Below, one piece after another: positions 1 through 6,482 of a stretch of 21,977 nucleotides of DNA (position 1 is the first letter of the stretch; each line of letters starts with the position of its first letter). The notes under the pieces are model-generated. The model was not told the DNA's origin. It made no database searches and saw nothing but the letters and a program-made list of their open reading frames with translations. Source of the stretch: Sphingobium sp. (GTDB taxonomy: Bacteria > Pseudomonadota > Alphaproteobacteria > Sphingomonadales > Sphingomonadaceae); contig JASBTC010000447.1 of assembly GCA_030148625.1 (NCBI GenBank), forward strand, positions 1-21,977. Direction: 5' to 3'. The position numbers were made by a program, and so were the translations under genes.

Positions 1-218
1 AATAGACCTCCGCCGTCAGGGCCGTCGATGCGCTTTGCGGAAACGGACATCGAATTGGCAAAATGACGCGACATCGCCAATATCATCGCCGGATTGGGCC
101 GAAAGCGAATCGTGCGACCTGATGGGTTAAGACGACATGGCCCGATATCCTGGAACGTCGCGGATCAAAATGGGCACCCTTGCAACGCCGGTGCCTTTCG
201 AAACGACCGGGATGAACC
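1..218. other. Left-edge region, no assignable gene
   Basis: This stretch precedes the first deacylase gene. Two short open frames run off the left edge and I cannot choose between them. On the plus strand a frame open from base 1 stops at 64-66 and would be the last 21 residues of an upstream gene (ending ...RFAETDIELAK). On the minus strand a frame starting at ATG 86 or ATG 74 runs leftward off the edge (MSRHFANSMSVSAKR...) and would be the start of a divergent gene. Neither has a convincing ribosome binding site or recognisable family. The remaining bases should hold the promoter of the deacylase gene, but I see no clear -35/-10 pair. A weak CCAAT/ATTGG inverted repeat lies at 77-97. The palindrome found in the two divergent promoters further right is absent here. 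Confidence 0.4.
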
Positions 219-1673
219 ATGGACCACGCCGACACGATCTTCAGAAACGCACAGCTGTTCGATGGATCGGGAACACCGCCGTCGCGCGGCGACCTGGCGG
301 TCGCGGGCGATCGGATCGTCGCGATCGGCGATCTGTTCCGCTGGTCCGCCGATCGGGAGATCGATTGCCGCGCGCTTGCCGTCGCCCCCGGCTTCATCGA
401 TTCCCATACGCATGACGACCGCGCACTGCTCGGCGACCCCGGTGACATGGCCTGCAAACTGTCCCAGGGCGTCACCACCGTCATCGCGGGCAATTGCGGA
501 GTCAGCCTGGCGCCGCTTTTCTCCGAAACCCGCCCGATCGCGCCGCTCGACCTGCTCGGCGACGAACGATGGTGGGTGTTCGACAGCTTCGCCAAATACA
601 GGGATGCGCTCGACGCCCGCGCACCGGCGGTGAATGCGCTGGTGTTCGTCGGGCATATCAGCCTGCGCGTCGCGGTGATGGGCGCCGACCTGTCGCGCGA
701 GGCCAGCACGGCCGAGATCGCCGCCATGCGCGGGCTGCTCGAGGCATCGCTGAAAGAGGGGGCGGCGGGCCTCTCCACGGGGCTTGCCTATCCACCAGCG
801 ACGGCCGCGACGACGGCGGAGGTGATCGGCATCGGCGCGCCGCTCGGCGCGGCCGGCGGCTTGTACGTTACGCATCTGCGCGACGAAGGCCCGCGCGTCA
901 TGGAAAGCATAGAGGAGGCGCTCGCCATCGGCCGGGCGCTCGATTGCGCGGTTGTCCTCAGCCACCACAAATGCGCGCTGCGCGATAATTTCGGCCGCTC
1001 GCACGAAACGCTTGCGCTGATCGAACGATCGGCCGCCGACCAGCGTGTCGATCTGGATGCCTATCCCTATGCCGCATCCTCGACCGCCCTGCTCGTCGAG
1101 CTTCTGCATGACGATCTGCCGGTGCAGATCACCTGGTCGCTCGCGGAGCCGGCAGCGGCGGGGCGCATGCTGGCCGATCTCGCCGCAGAATGGGGTGTTT
1201 CGCCGGCCGATGCGGCCCGCCGCCTTCAGCCCGCCGGCGCCGTCTATTTTTCGATGGACGAGGCGGATGTGCGGCGGATCCTGGCCCATCCACGCACGAT
1301 GATCGGCAGCGACGGCCTGCCGCACGACCAGATTCCGCATCCGCGTCTCTGGGGCACCTTCCCGCGCGTGCTCGGCCATTATGCACGCGATGTCGGGCTG
1401 TTCCCGCTGGAGACGGCGATCCACAAGATGACCGGGCTGTCCGCAAAGGTCTTCGGCCTGCCCGATCGGGGTATCCTCCGGACCGGCGCATTCGCCGATC
1501 TGGTGCTCTTCGATCCCGCCACCGTGATCGATCGCGCGACCTATGCCGATCCTGCCCAGCCCGCGACGGGCATCGTCGAGGTCTGGGTCAACGGCGTCAG
1601 CAGCTATTCGCCGACATTGGGCGTCGCCCCGGTCCGCTCGGGCCGCCTGTTGCGGCGCGACCATCCGACGTAA
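219..1673 (+). CDS. N-acyl-D-amino-acid deacylase (D-aminoacylase), cytoplasmic
   Basis: This 484-residue amidohydrolase-superfamily enzyme should hydrolyse N-acyl-D-amino acids to a D-amino acid and a fatty or acetic acid. The metal-site residues of the D-aminoacylase family are all visible: H63 and H65 in DSHTHDD, C93 in GNCG, H219 in THLRDEG, H249 or H250 in SHHK, and D365 in GSDG. From memory, the characterised Alcaligenes enzyme has H67, H69, C96, H220, H250 and D366, so spacing agrees closely. The C-terminal part (GILRTGAFADLVLFDPATV, then a VWVNG strand) is the usual small beta-domain. There is no signal peptide, so it acts in the cytoplasm, unlike the exported relative encoded from 6398. 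The start at 219 fits the family N-terminus, but its ribosome binding site (GGGA) is weak. A LuxR-type regulator gene begins 36 bp after its stop and is probably co-transcribed. Acyl and side-chain specificity cannot be read from the sequence. Confidence 0.9.
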   Translation: MDHADTIFRNAQLFDGSGTPPSRGDLAVAGDRIVAIGDLFRWSADREIDCRALAVAPGFIDSHTHDDRALLGDPGDMACKLSQGVTTVIAGNCGVSLAPLFSETRPIAPLDLLGDERWWVFDSFAKYRDALDARAPAVNALVFVGHISLRVAVMGADLSREASTAEIAAMRGLLEASLKEGAAGLSTGLAYPPATAATTAEVIGIGAPLGAAGGLYVTHLRDEGPRVMESIEEALAIGRALDCAVVLSHHKCALRDNFGRSHETLALIERSAADQRVDLDAYPYAASSTALLVELLHDDLPVQITWSLAEPAAAGRMLADLAAEWGVSPADAARRLQPAGAVYFSMDEADVRRILAHPRTMIGSDGLPHDQIPHPRLWGTFPRVLGHYARDVGLFPLETAIHKMTGLSAKVFGLPDRGILRTGAFADLVLFDPATVIDRATYADPAQPATGIVEVWVNGVSSYSPTLGVAPVRSGRLLRRDHPT

Positions 1674-1709
1674 GGAAAGCCTGGGCGAGGGGGATTCGCG
1701 GAGGCGATC

Positions 1710-2531
1710 ATGATAGCGAAGAAACTGACCGACAGCGGCACCGCGCTCATCGCCGATATCGTCGATATTTCCGTCCACCTTTTCCGCAATGCCGCCACCG
1801 ACGGCGCGCTCGACGGATTGGGCGAAGCGCTTCAGAAAATCTGTCCGTTCAGCGATTTCATCGTCTTCCTGTACCGACGCCATTCGCGACCGCTGATCCT
1901 GACGACCAATCTCGGCATGGAATGGCTGACCGATCGCCTGTCCGAATATAGTGGGGGCCTGTATCTGCTCGATCCCTTCTACCAGAAGGCGATCACCCGC
2001 GAGAGCGGCTTTCATCGGCTGTCCGACATCAGCCCGGAGGAGTATTTTGACTCCGAATATTATAATCACTTCTACAAGCACACGAACATCGTCGACGAGA
2101 CGCGCTTCATCGTGCCGCTCGACGATGATGGCCAAGGATCGATCCAGATACTGGCGGCACGAGCGGGCGATTCATCCGGCTTCCAGGATTTCGAGCTGGA
2201 CCTGCTCGGCGCCTTCCAGCCGTTGGTCTCCGAATATTGCCGGATGCATCTCGATCGTTCCGGGCAAAGATATCAGGAAACGCCCAACCGCGCCGACACC
2301 TTCGACCTGCGGGACAAGATCGCCGCCCTGCCCGGCGCGCAACTGACCGCGCGTGAGATCGATACGGTGGAACTGATGCTCAAGGGCCATTCGACGAAAT
2401 CGGTCGCGCGGGTGCTCAACATCGACGACGGCACCGTCTCCAACCACAAGCGCAACATCTATCAGAAGCTGAACATCCATTCGCAGGCGCAGCTCTTCAA
2501 CCTGTTCCTGGAAAGCCTGACCGGCGCCTGA
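1710..2531 (+). CDS. LuxR-family transcriptional regulator
   Basis: This 273-residue protein has a C-terminal LuxR/FixJ-type helix-turn-helix at about residues 210-268: LTAREIDTVELMLKGHS, then VARVLNIDDGTVSNHKRNIY with the recognition helix, then QKLNIHSQAQL. The first 200 residues are not a receiver domain (no phosphorylatable Asp pattern) and not a clear acyl-homoserine-lactone-binding domain. They look like a small alpha/beta sensory domain of GAF type (IVFLYRR, IVPLDDD, IQILAAR strands), which is an inference. A good ribosome binding site (GGAGG, 5 bases before ATG 1710) fixes the start. It follows the cytoplasmic deacylase by 36 bp, so a local regulator of N-acyl-D-amino-acid use is the simplest reading. 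It is also the only DNA-binding protein in the window, and so a candidate to bind the duplicated palindrome at 10708 and 15555. Its base composition is patchier and lower in GC than its neighbours, especially around 2041-2100. Confidence 0.9.
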   Translation: MIAKKLTDSGTALIADIVDISVHLFRNAATDGALDGLGEALQKICPFSDFIVFLYRRHSRPLILTTNLGMEWLTDRLSEYSGGLYLLDPFYQKAITRESGFHRLSDISPEEYFDSEYYNHFYKHTNIVDETRFIVPLDDDGQGSIQILAARAGDSSGFQDFELDLLGAFQPLVSEYCRMHLDRSGQRYQETPNRADTFDLRDKIAALPGAQLTAREIDTVELMLKGHSTKSVARVLNIDDGTVSNHKRNIYQKLNIHSQAQLFNLFLESLTGA

Positions 2532-2578
2532 AAAATCCAGGCCCGCGCCGGTTCAGGCAGAACCGGTACGAGCCTGGA
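2531..2578 (-). terminator. Intrinsic terminator of the leftward series
   Basis: A two-tier stem-loop lies between the convergent regulator and serine hydrolase genes. The outer arms TCCAGGC (2536-2542) and GCCTGGA (2572-2578) enclose the inner arms CCGGTTC (2548-2554) and GAACCGG (2560-2566). Read leftward, the hairpin is followed at once by ATTTTT (2536-2531), the U-tract of a rho-independent terminator. It therefore ends the minus-strand transcript. The A-run overlaps the regulator's stop codon. On the plus strand there is no T-tract after the hairpin, so for the regulator it can only be a 3' stabilising stem. Confidence 0.8.
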
Positions 2579-2581
2579 GTG

Positions 2582-2607
2582 GGCGCGGAAGAATGGCTTT
2601 CCGCGCC
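2582..2607. repeat. Inverted repeat between convergent genes
   Basis: A second perfect stem lies next to the terminator: GGCGCGGAA (2582-2590) and TTCCGCGCC (2599-2607), 9-bp arms with an 8-base loop. It sits 50 bp past the serine hydrolase stop in the leftward direction. It has no U-tract on either strand, so it is likely an RNA-stabilising or pausing hairpin in the 3' region rather than a terminator. Confidence 0.6.
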
Positions 2608-2656
2608 AGGGAGATTTCGATGGGCGGCCAACGAGCCGCGCCATCGAGAGCCGGCA

Positions 2657-4651
2657 TCAGAAGGCCGTGCTCCAGCCGATCAGGTGGAAGACGATCGCGA
2701 CCCACAGGATGATCACCGCCGCGGCGACCAAGCCGATATTCCACAACCGTGCCGGCCAGCGCGCCGATTTCCAGTTGGCCGCCAGGTTCCACGCGGTGCC
2801 GGCGAACAGCGTCACGAAGGAGAGCGTGCCGACGAATTGCAGGACATGGAGGATCGGATCGTGCCGGCCGTCGAGCTTGGCGATATTCGCCATCATCGCG
2901 GGCAGCAGCATCGCCCACCCGGTCAGCACCGCCAGCACCGGGATCGCGGCGAGACGGGTGATCCGCCATGGCAGCATGCGCGCCGGGGGATGCTTCGCGG
3001 CAACCCCATAATAGCGGCGGACCAGCGCCGCGACCGCCCAGCCGAGCAATGTGAACACAAGCAGCGCGAAGCTGGCGAGCAAGGCGGGGCGCAGCCAGAC
3101 CGCCGATTCATGCCAGGGCACGCGGATGAAAACGAGCATGCCGGCCCAGGGATCGACGCCGAAACGCCGCACTTCACCGCCCTGGACGTCCGCCGCGAGC
3201 AATGTGGGGCCATCGCGATCCTTCCATACGAATGGCGCGATCTCGTCCCAGGTGCGCGGTCGCCCACCCGCCCCCTCGAGGAAAGGCGCGTCGATCGTTC
3301 CGTCGCGTACCGAAATGCTCTGCTGCTGCACCAGTTGCAGCGCCTTGAGGAAACTGCTCTCCGACCGGCGGCTCGTCATGTAGCTGCCCGCCATAATCCG
3401 GGCGTGCTCGGCGGCAACCGCTTTCGGCAATGCTTTTACCGGCGCGGGGGTTGCAGGATAATAGCGATCCATGAACGCGTCGAAGAGTTCCTCGCGTGCG
3501 GGACCCGCCGCATAATCGCGGCCGCTGCTGTTGAACGATACGAACACGCCAGTCCGGCTTTCGGGCAGTAGGAACATCCGGCTGTGGAAGGTCAGCGTGT
3601 CCCCGCCATGTTCGACGATCATCTGCCCGTTCGTGTCGCTCCGGAAAAAGCCGAGCGCGACCGGGTTCACGCGCGGGAACAGGCGCAACGTCGTGCCGAA
3701 CATGGCGCGCGTCGTCTCGGGCTTGAGCAGCACATTGCCGGCAAGCTGCGCTATCATGTAGCGGCCCATATCCCCGCCGGAGGCAGCGAGCGCCCCTGCC
3801 GGCGCAACACCGATCAGATCGTAGGGTTGGGGCTCGCCTGTCGCCACATCATAGCTTTGCGACATGTCGCGACGCAGATGCGCAGGCAAGGGCTGGCGGA
3901 AGGTGGAGCGCGTCATGCCCAAAGGCGTGAAGATGCGTTCCTCGAGATATTGCTCGAGCGGCTTCCCCACGACGCGCTGGACGATGTATCCGGCGAGCGT
4001 CGTTCCATAGTTGGAATAGGCCGGCGTCGTACCTGCGGGATAGATACGACGCGGGATCCAGCGCTTCAGATAGGCCTCGGCCGAGAGCAGCTTCTTCGGA
4101 TCATTGGTGCCCAGCCCGATCAACGCTTCCTCGAAGCCGGGCGTGTGCGTCATCAGGTTACGGATCGTGATCGGCTTTCCGTCGCGATCGGGAATGCGGA
4201 AATCGATATAGCGGTTCACATCGTCGTCCAGGCCGACACGGCCGGTCTCGACGAGATGCATCAGCACGGTGAAGGTGAAGGTCTTGGAGATCGATCCGGG
4301 CCGGAAGATCGTCGTCTCCGGATCGACCCTGATCTTGCGCTTCACATCCGCATAGCCATAGCCTTTCTGCGTCACCACCTTGCCGTCGCGCACAACGACC
4401 ACGACGGCGCCGGCGATATTGCCCTGCCGGATCAATGCGGGAACCAGCCCGTCGAGGAACGCGGACGCATCCTGCGTGTCGAGCACCGGGGTGATTCCAG
4501 CCGCTGGCACCGGAGCGGCCGTGGCCAAAGCGCCCTGTGGTGCGGGCAGCGGCGCACCGGCGGGGGCTTGCGCCATCAGCACCATCGCTGCCGATAGCAG
4601 GCCAAGCAGGCCCGCCAGCTTTCGCATCCACATCGATTCCGTCTCCCTCAT
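2657..4651 (-). CDS. Serine hydrolase (beta-lactamase/PBP-like) with four C-terminal membrane helices
   Basis: This 664-residue protein belongs to the serine beta-lactamase/penicillin-binding fold (Pfam Beta-lactamase, class C-like, which also holds D-aminopeptidases and esterases). An N-terminal hydrophobic segment (LAGLLGLLSAAMVLMAQA) is a signal peptide. The catalytic motifs are S120-I-S-K123, Y212-S-N214 and H348-G-G350. After the catalytic domain and a linker, four hydrophobic segments at about 522-545, 567-590, 601-624 and 636-660 anchor it in the inner membrane with the catalytic part in the periplasm. A frame open upstream to 4780 is not used because it overlaps the preceding gene. 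ATG 4651 (GAGGGG 4 bases before it) and ATG 4633 (GGGAG 9 bases before it) are both acceptable starts. The gap to the upstream amidohydrolase stop is 10 bp, so the two are co-transcribed. A role in cleaving D-amino-acid peptides or amides is inferred from the neighbour. Confidence 0.88.
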   Translation of the reverse strand: MRETESMWMRKLAGLLGLLSAAMVLMAQAPAGAPLPAPQGALATAAPVPAAGITPVLDTQDASAFLDGLVPALIRQGNIAGAVVVVVRDGKVVTQKGYGYADVKRKIRVDPETTIFRPGSISKTFTFTVLMHLVETGRVGLDDDVNRYIDFRIPDRDGKPITIRNLMTHTPGFEEALIGLGTNDPKKLLSAEAYLKRWIPRRIYPAGTTPAYSNYGTTLAGYIVQRVVGKPLEQYLEERIFTPLGMTRSTFRQPLPAHLRRDMSQSYDVATGEPQPYDLIGVAPAGALAASGGDMGRYMIAQLAGNVLLKPETTRAMFGTTLRLFPRVNPVALGFFRSDTNGQMIVEHGGDTLTFHSRMFLLPESRTGVFVSFNSSGRDYAAGPAREELFDAFMDRYYPATPAPVKALPKAVAAEHARIMAGSYMTSRRSESSFLKALQLVQQQSISVRDGTIDAPFLEGAGGRPRTWDEIAPFVWKDRDGPTLLAADVQGGEVRRFGVDPWAGMLVFIRVPWHESAVWLRPALLASFALLVFTLLGWAVAALVRRYYGVAAKHPPARMLPWRITRLAAIPVLAVLTGWAMLLPAMMANIAKLDGRHDPILHVLQFVGTLSFVTLFAGTAWNLAANWKSARWPARLWNIGLVAAAVIILWVAIVFHLIGWSTAF

Positions 4652-4661
4652 CGTTCCCCTC

Positions 4662-6398
4662 TCACCCCGACCAGGTCCAGTCGGTCGCGGATTTGCGGCA
4701 GCCGCCATCCTTGTTTCCGGTCCATGCCCGGCCGCGCACCACGCGACCGGTCGCCGCCCCCGTCGCCTTGCCGTCCTCAAGCGCGAAGCGCCCGTTGATC
4801 AGGACGTGCCGAACACCGGTCGAAAGCCGGTGCGGATCGGCGAAGGTCGAATGATCCTGGATCGTCGCCGGATCGAATATGACGATGTCCGCGAACTTGC
4901 CGGGCGCCAGGCTGCCCCGATCGGAGATCGACAGATTGGCTGCGGGCAGCGATGTGAGTTTGCGCACCGCCTCCGCGACCGTCATCGTCCGATCCTCGCG
5001 CACATATTTGGCGAAGATCCGGGCGAAATTGCCATAGGATCGCGGATGATCGCTCGATTTCAGGAACACGCCCTCGGGCGCCGGCGCCGCACCGTCGGAT
5101 CCGAAGCTGACCCAGGGCAGCGCGGTCTGGCGGCGGACATTGTCTTCCGACATCATCGTATAGGCGATCTCGACGCGCGATCCGTCCTCGACGACCAGGT
5201 CGATCGCCGCCTCTTCGGGGGTGACGCCTCTCATCGCCGCGACTTCGCTCAGCGTCTTGCCCGTCAACGGCTTCAGTTTCTCGGACTTGAAGGCAAGCAG
5301 GCGCGTGCCGTCCGGCCCGGCGGCCAAATAGGCGCTTTCCCAGTCCTTCGGCTTCACGCGCATCTCGGCGGCCACGCGTGCGCGGATCTGCGGATCCTTC
5401 AGCCGCGCGATCCATGCCTCAAGCCCGCCATCCTGCACCCAGGGCGGCATCGCCGCATCGAGGCCCGTCGCGCCCGCAGTATAGGTATACATGTCGGCGG
5501 TGATCCGCGTGCCCGCCGCGCGCGCCGCCTCGACCTTGCCGATCACCGCATCCAGCTTGCCCCAATTGTCGCGGCCCGACTGTTTCAGGTGATAAATCTC
5601 TGCGGGCGCACCCGAGCCCCTGGCGATCTCGATCGTCTCGTCGACGGCCTCCAGGATGCGATCGCCCTCGCTGCGCATATGCGCGATATACATTCCGCCG
5701 CATTGAGCGGAGGTCTGCGCCAGCGCGATCAGTTCGGGCGTCGTCGCGTAGGAATCGGGCGTGTAGATCAGCGCCGTGGTCAAGCCGAGCGCGCCATCCT
5801 CCATCGCGCTGTGAACCAGACCCTGCATGGCCCGGAGTTGTTCGTCCGAAGGCTTGCCGCTGCCTTCGCCCATGACGTTGACGCGGACGGTGCCCGCACC
5901 GACGAAGCTGGCGATATTGGGCGCGATGCCCTTTTTCTCCAGCGTGCGCAGATAACCATCGAGCGTGGTCCAGGTGATCGGATATCTGATGTCGCCCTGG
6001 CGCTGCTGGCCCAGGCGGATCATGTCGGGCGAAAGCGGCCCCATGCTCCCCTCACCCATCACTTCCAGCGTGACGCCCTGGGTGATGTCGCTGAGCGCGC
6101 GCCCATCGGCGAACAGCGATTCCTCGGGATGGGCGAGCATGTTGATAAAGCCGGGCGCGACCGCCTGCCCATCGACATGGACGGTCCGTGCCGCCTCCCG
6201 TCGCGGCGCACGCGGACCGACATAGACGATGCGATCGCCCTTGACCGCGACTTCCCCGGCAAAGGGCGCCTTGCCCGATCCGTCATAGATCATGGCATCG
6301 GTGATGAGCAGGTCATAGGCCGGCTTTTCCGCGGCCGCCGCCGGTTGCGCGGCCGCGATCGCGATCAGGCTGGCCATCGCTATCAGGCTGGATTTCAT
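4662..6398 (-). CDS. Exported D-aminoacylase-like amidohydrolase with variant metal site
   Basis: This 578-residue protein of the N-acyl-D-amino-acid deacylase family begins with a signal peptide (MKSSLIAMASLIAIAAAQPAAAA, cleavage near residue 23). It should act in the periplasm. ATG 6398 is chosen because GAGGGGA lies 7 bases before it and the signal peptide starts exactly there; the open frame extends 13 codons upstream without such support. Family hallmarks are H240 in IAHMRSEG, H270 in YHLKQSG, D435 in GSDG and the closing LAPGKFADIVIFDP. The usual DSHTH motif is replaced by NMLAH, which keeps only H90, and the GNCG cysteine motif is replaced by GEGS. Both changes fall at metal-ligand positions. 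I recall a subfamily with a similar INML...GVTLEV..GEG signature, so this is probably a real subfamily rather than a damaged gene. It sits between a TonB-dependent receptor and a membrane serine hydrolase on the same strand. Confidence 0.87.
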   Translation of the reverse strand: MKSSLIAMASLIAIAAAQPAAAAEKPAYDLLITDAMIYDGSGKAPFAGEVAVKGDRIVYVGPRAPRREAARTVHVDGQAVAPGFINMLAHPEESLFADGRALSDITQGVTLEVMGEGSMGPLSPDMIRLGQQRQGDIRYPITWTTLDGYLRTLEKKGIAPNIASFVGAGTVRVNVMGEGSGKPSDEQLRAMQGLVHSAMEDGALGLTTALIYTPDSYATTPELIALAQTSAQCGGMYIAHMRSEGDRILEAVDETIEIARGSGAPAEIYHLKQSGRDNWGKLDAVIGKVEAARAAGTRITADMYTYTAGATGLDAAMPPWVQDGGLEAWIARLKDPQIRARVAAEMRVKPKDWESAYLAAGPDGTRLLAFKSEKLKPLTGKTLSEVAAMRGVTPEEAAIDLVVEDGSRVEIAYTMMSEDNVRRQTALPWVSFGSDGAAPAPEGVFLKSSDHPRSYGNFARIFAKYVREDRTMTVAEAVRKLTSLPAANLSISDRGSLAPGKFADIVIFDPATIQDHSTFADPHRLSTGVRHVLINGRFALEDGKATGAATGRVVRGRAWTGNKDGGCRKSATDWTWSG

Positions 6399-6432
6399 GT
6401 GGCATTCCCCTCGACAAAATGGCTGAGTGCCG

Positions 6433-6461
6433 GACACGCATCCGCGGATCGGAGTCGTGTC
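6433..6461. repeat. Inverted repeat between receptor and amidohydrolase
   Basis: GACACG (6433-6438) and CGTGTC (6456-6461) flank the 10-bp palindrome ATCCGCGGAT (6439-6448 region). The structure lies in the 84-bp gap between the receptor stop and the amidohydrolase start. No U-tract follows on the leftward strand, so it is not an obvious terminator. It could be an mRNA processing or stability element that sets the receptor-to-enzyme ratio, or an operator for an internal promoter. Confidence 0.45.
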
Positions 6462-6482
6462 TCGGCCACTTCGCGCACTTGT

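Noticed and set aside
165..2135. A 656-codon open frame on the minus strand opposite the first deacylase and regulator
   Set aside because: It is a composition-driven antisense frame: it covers two genes with clear family motifs, and its product is Arg/Gly/Asp-rich without any recognisable domain.
4652..4780. A 43-residue N-terminal extension of the serine hydrolase
   Set aside because: It overlaps the end of the amidohydrolase gene and lacks a ribosome binding site. The signal peptide begins at 4651 or 4633.
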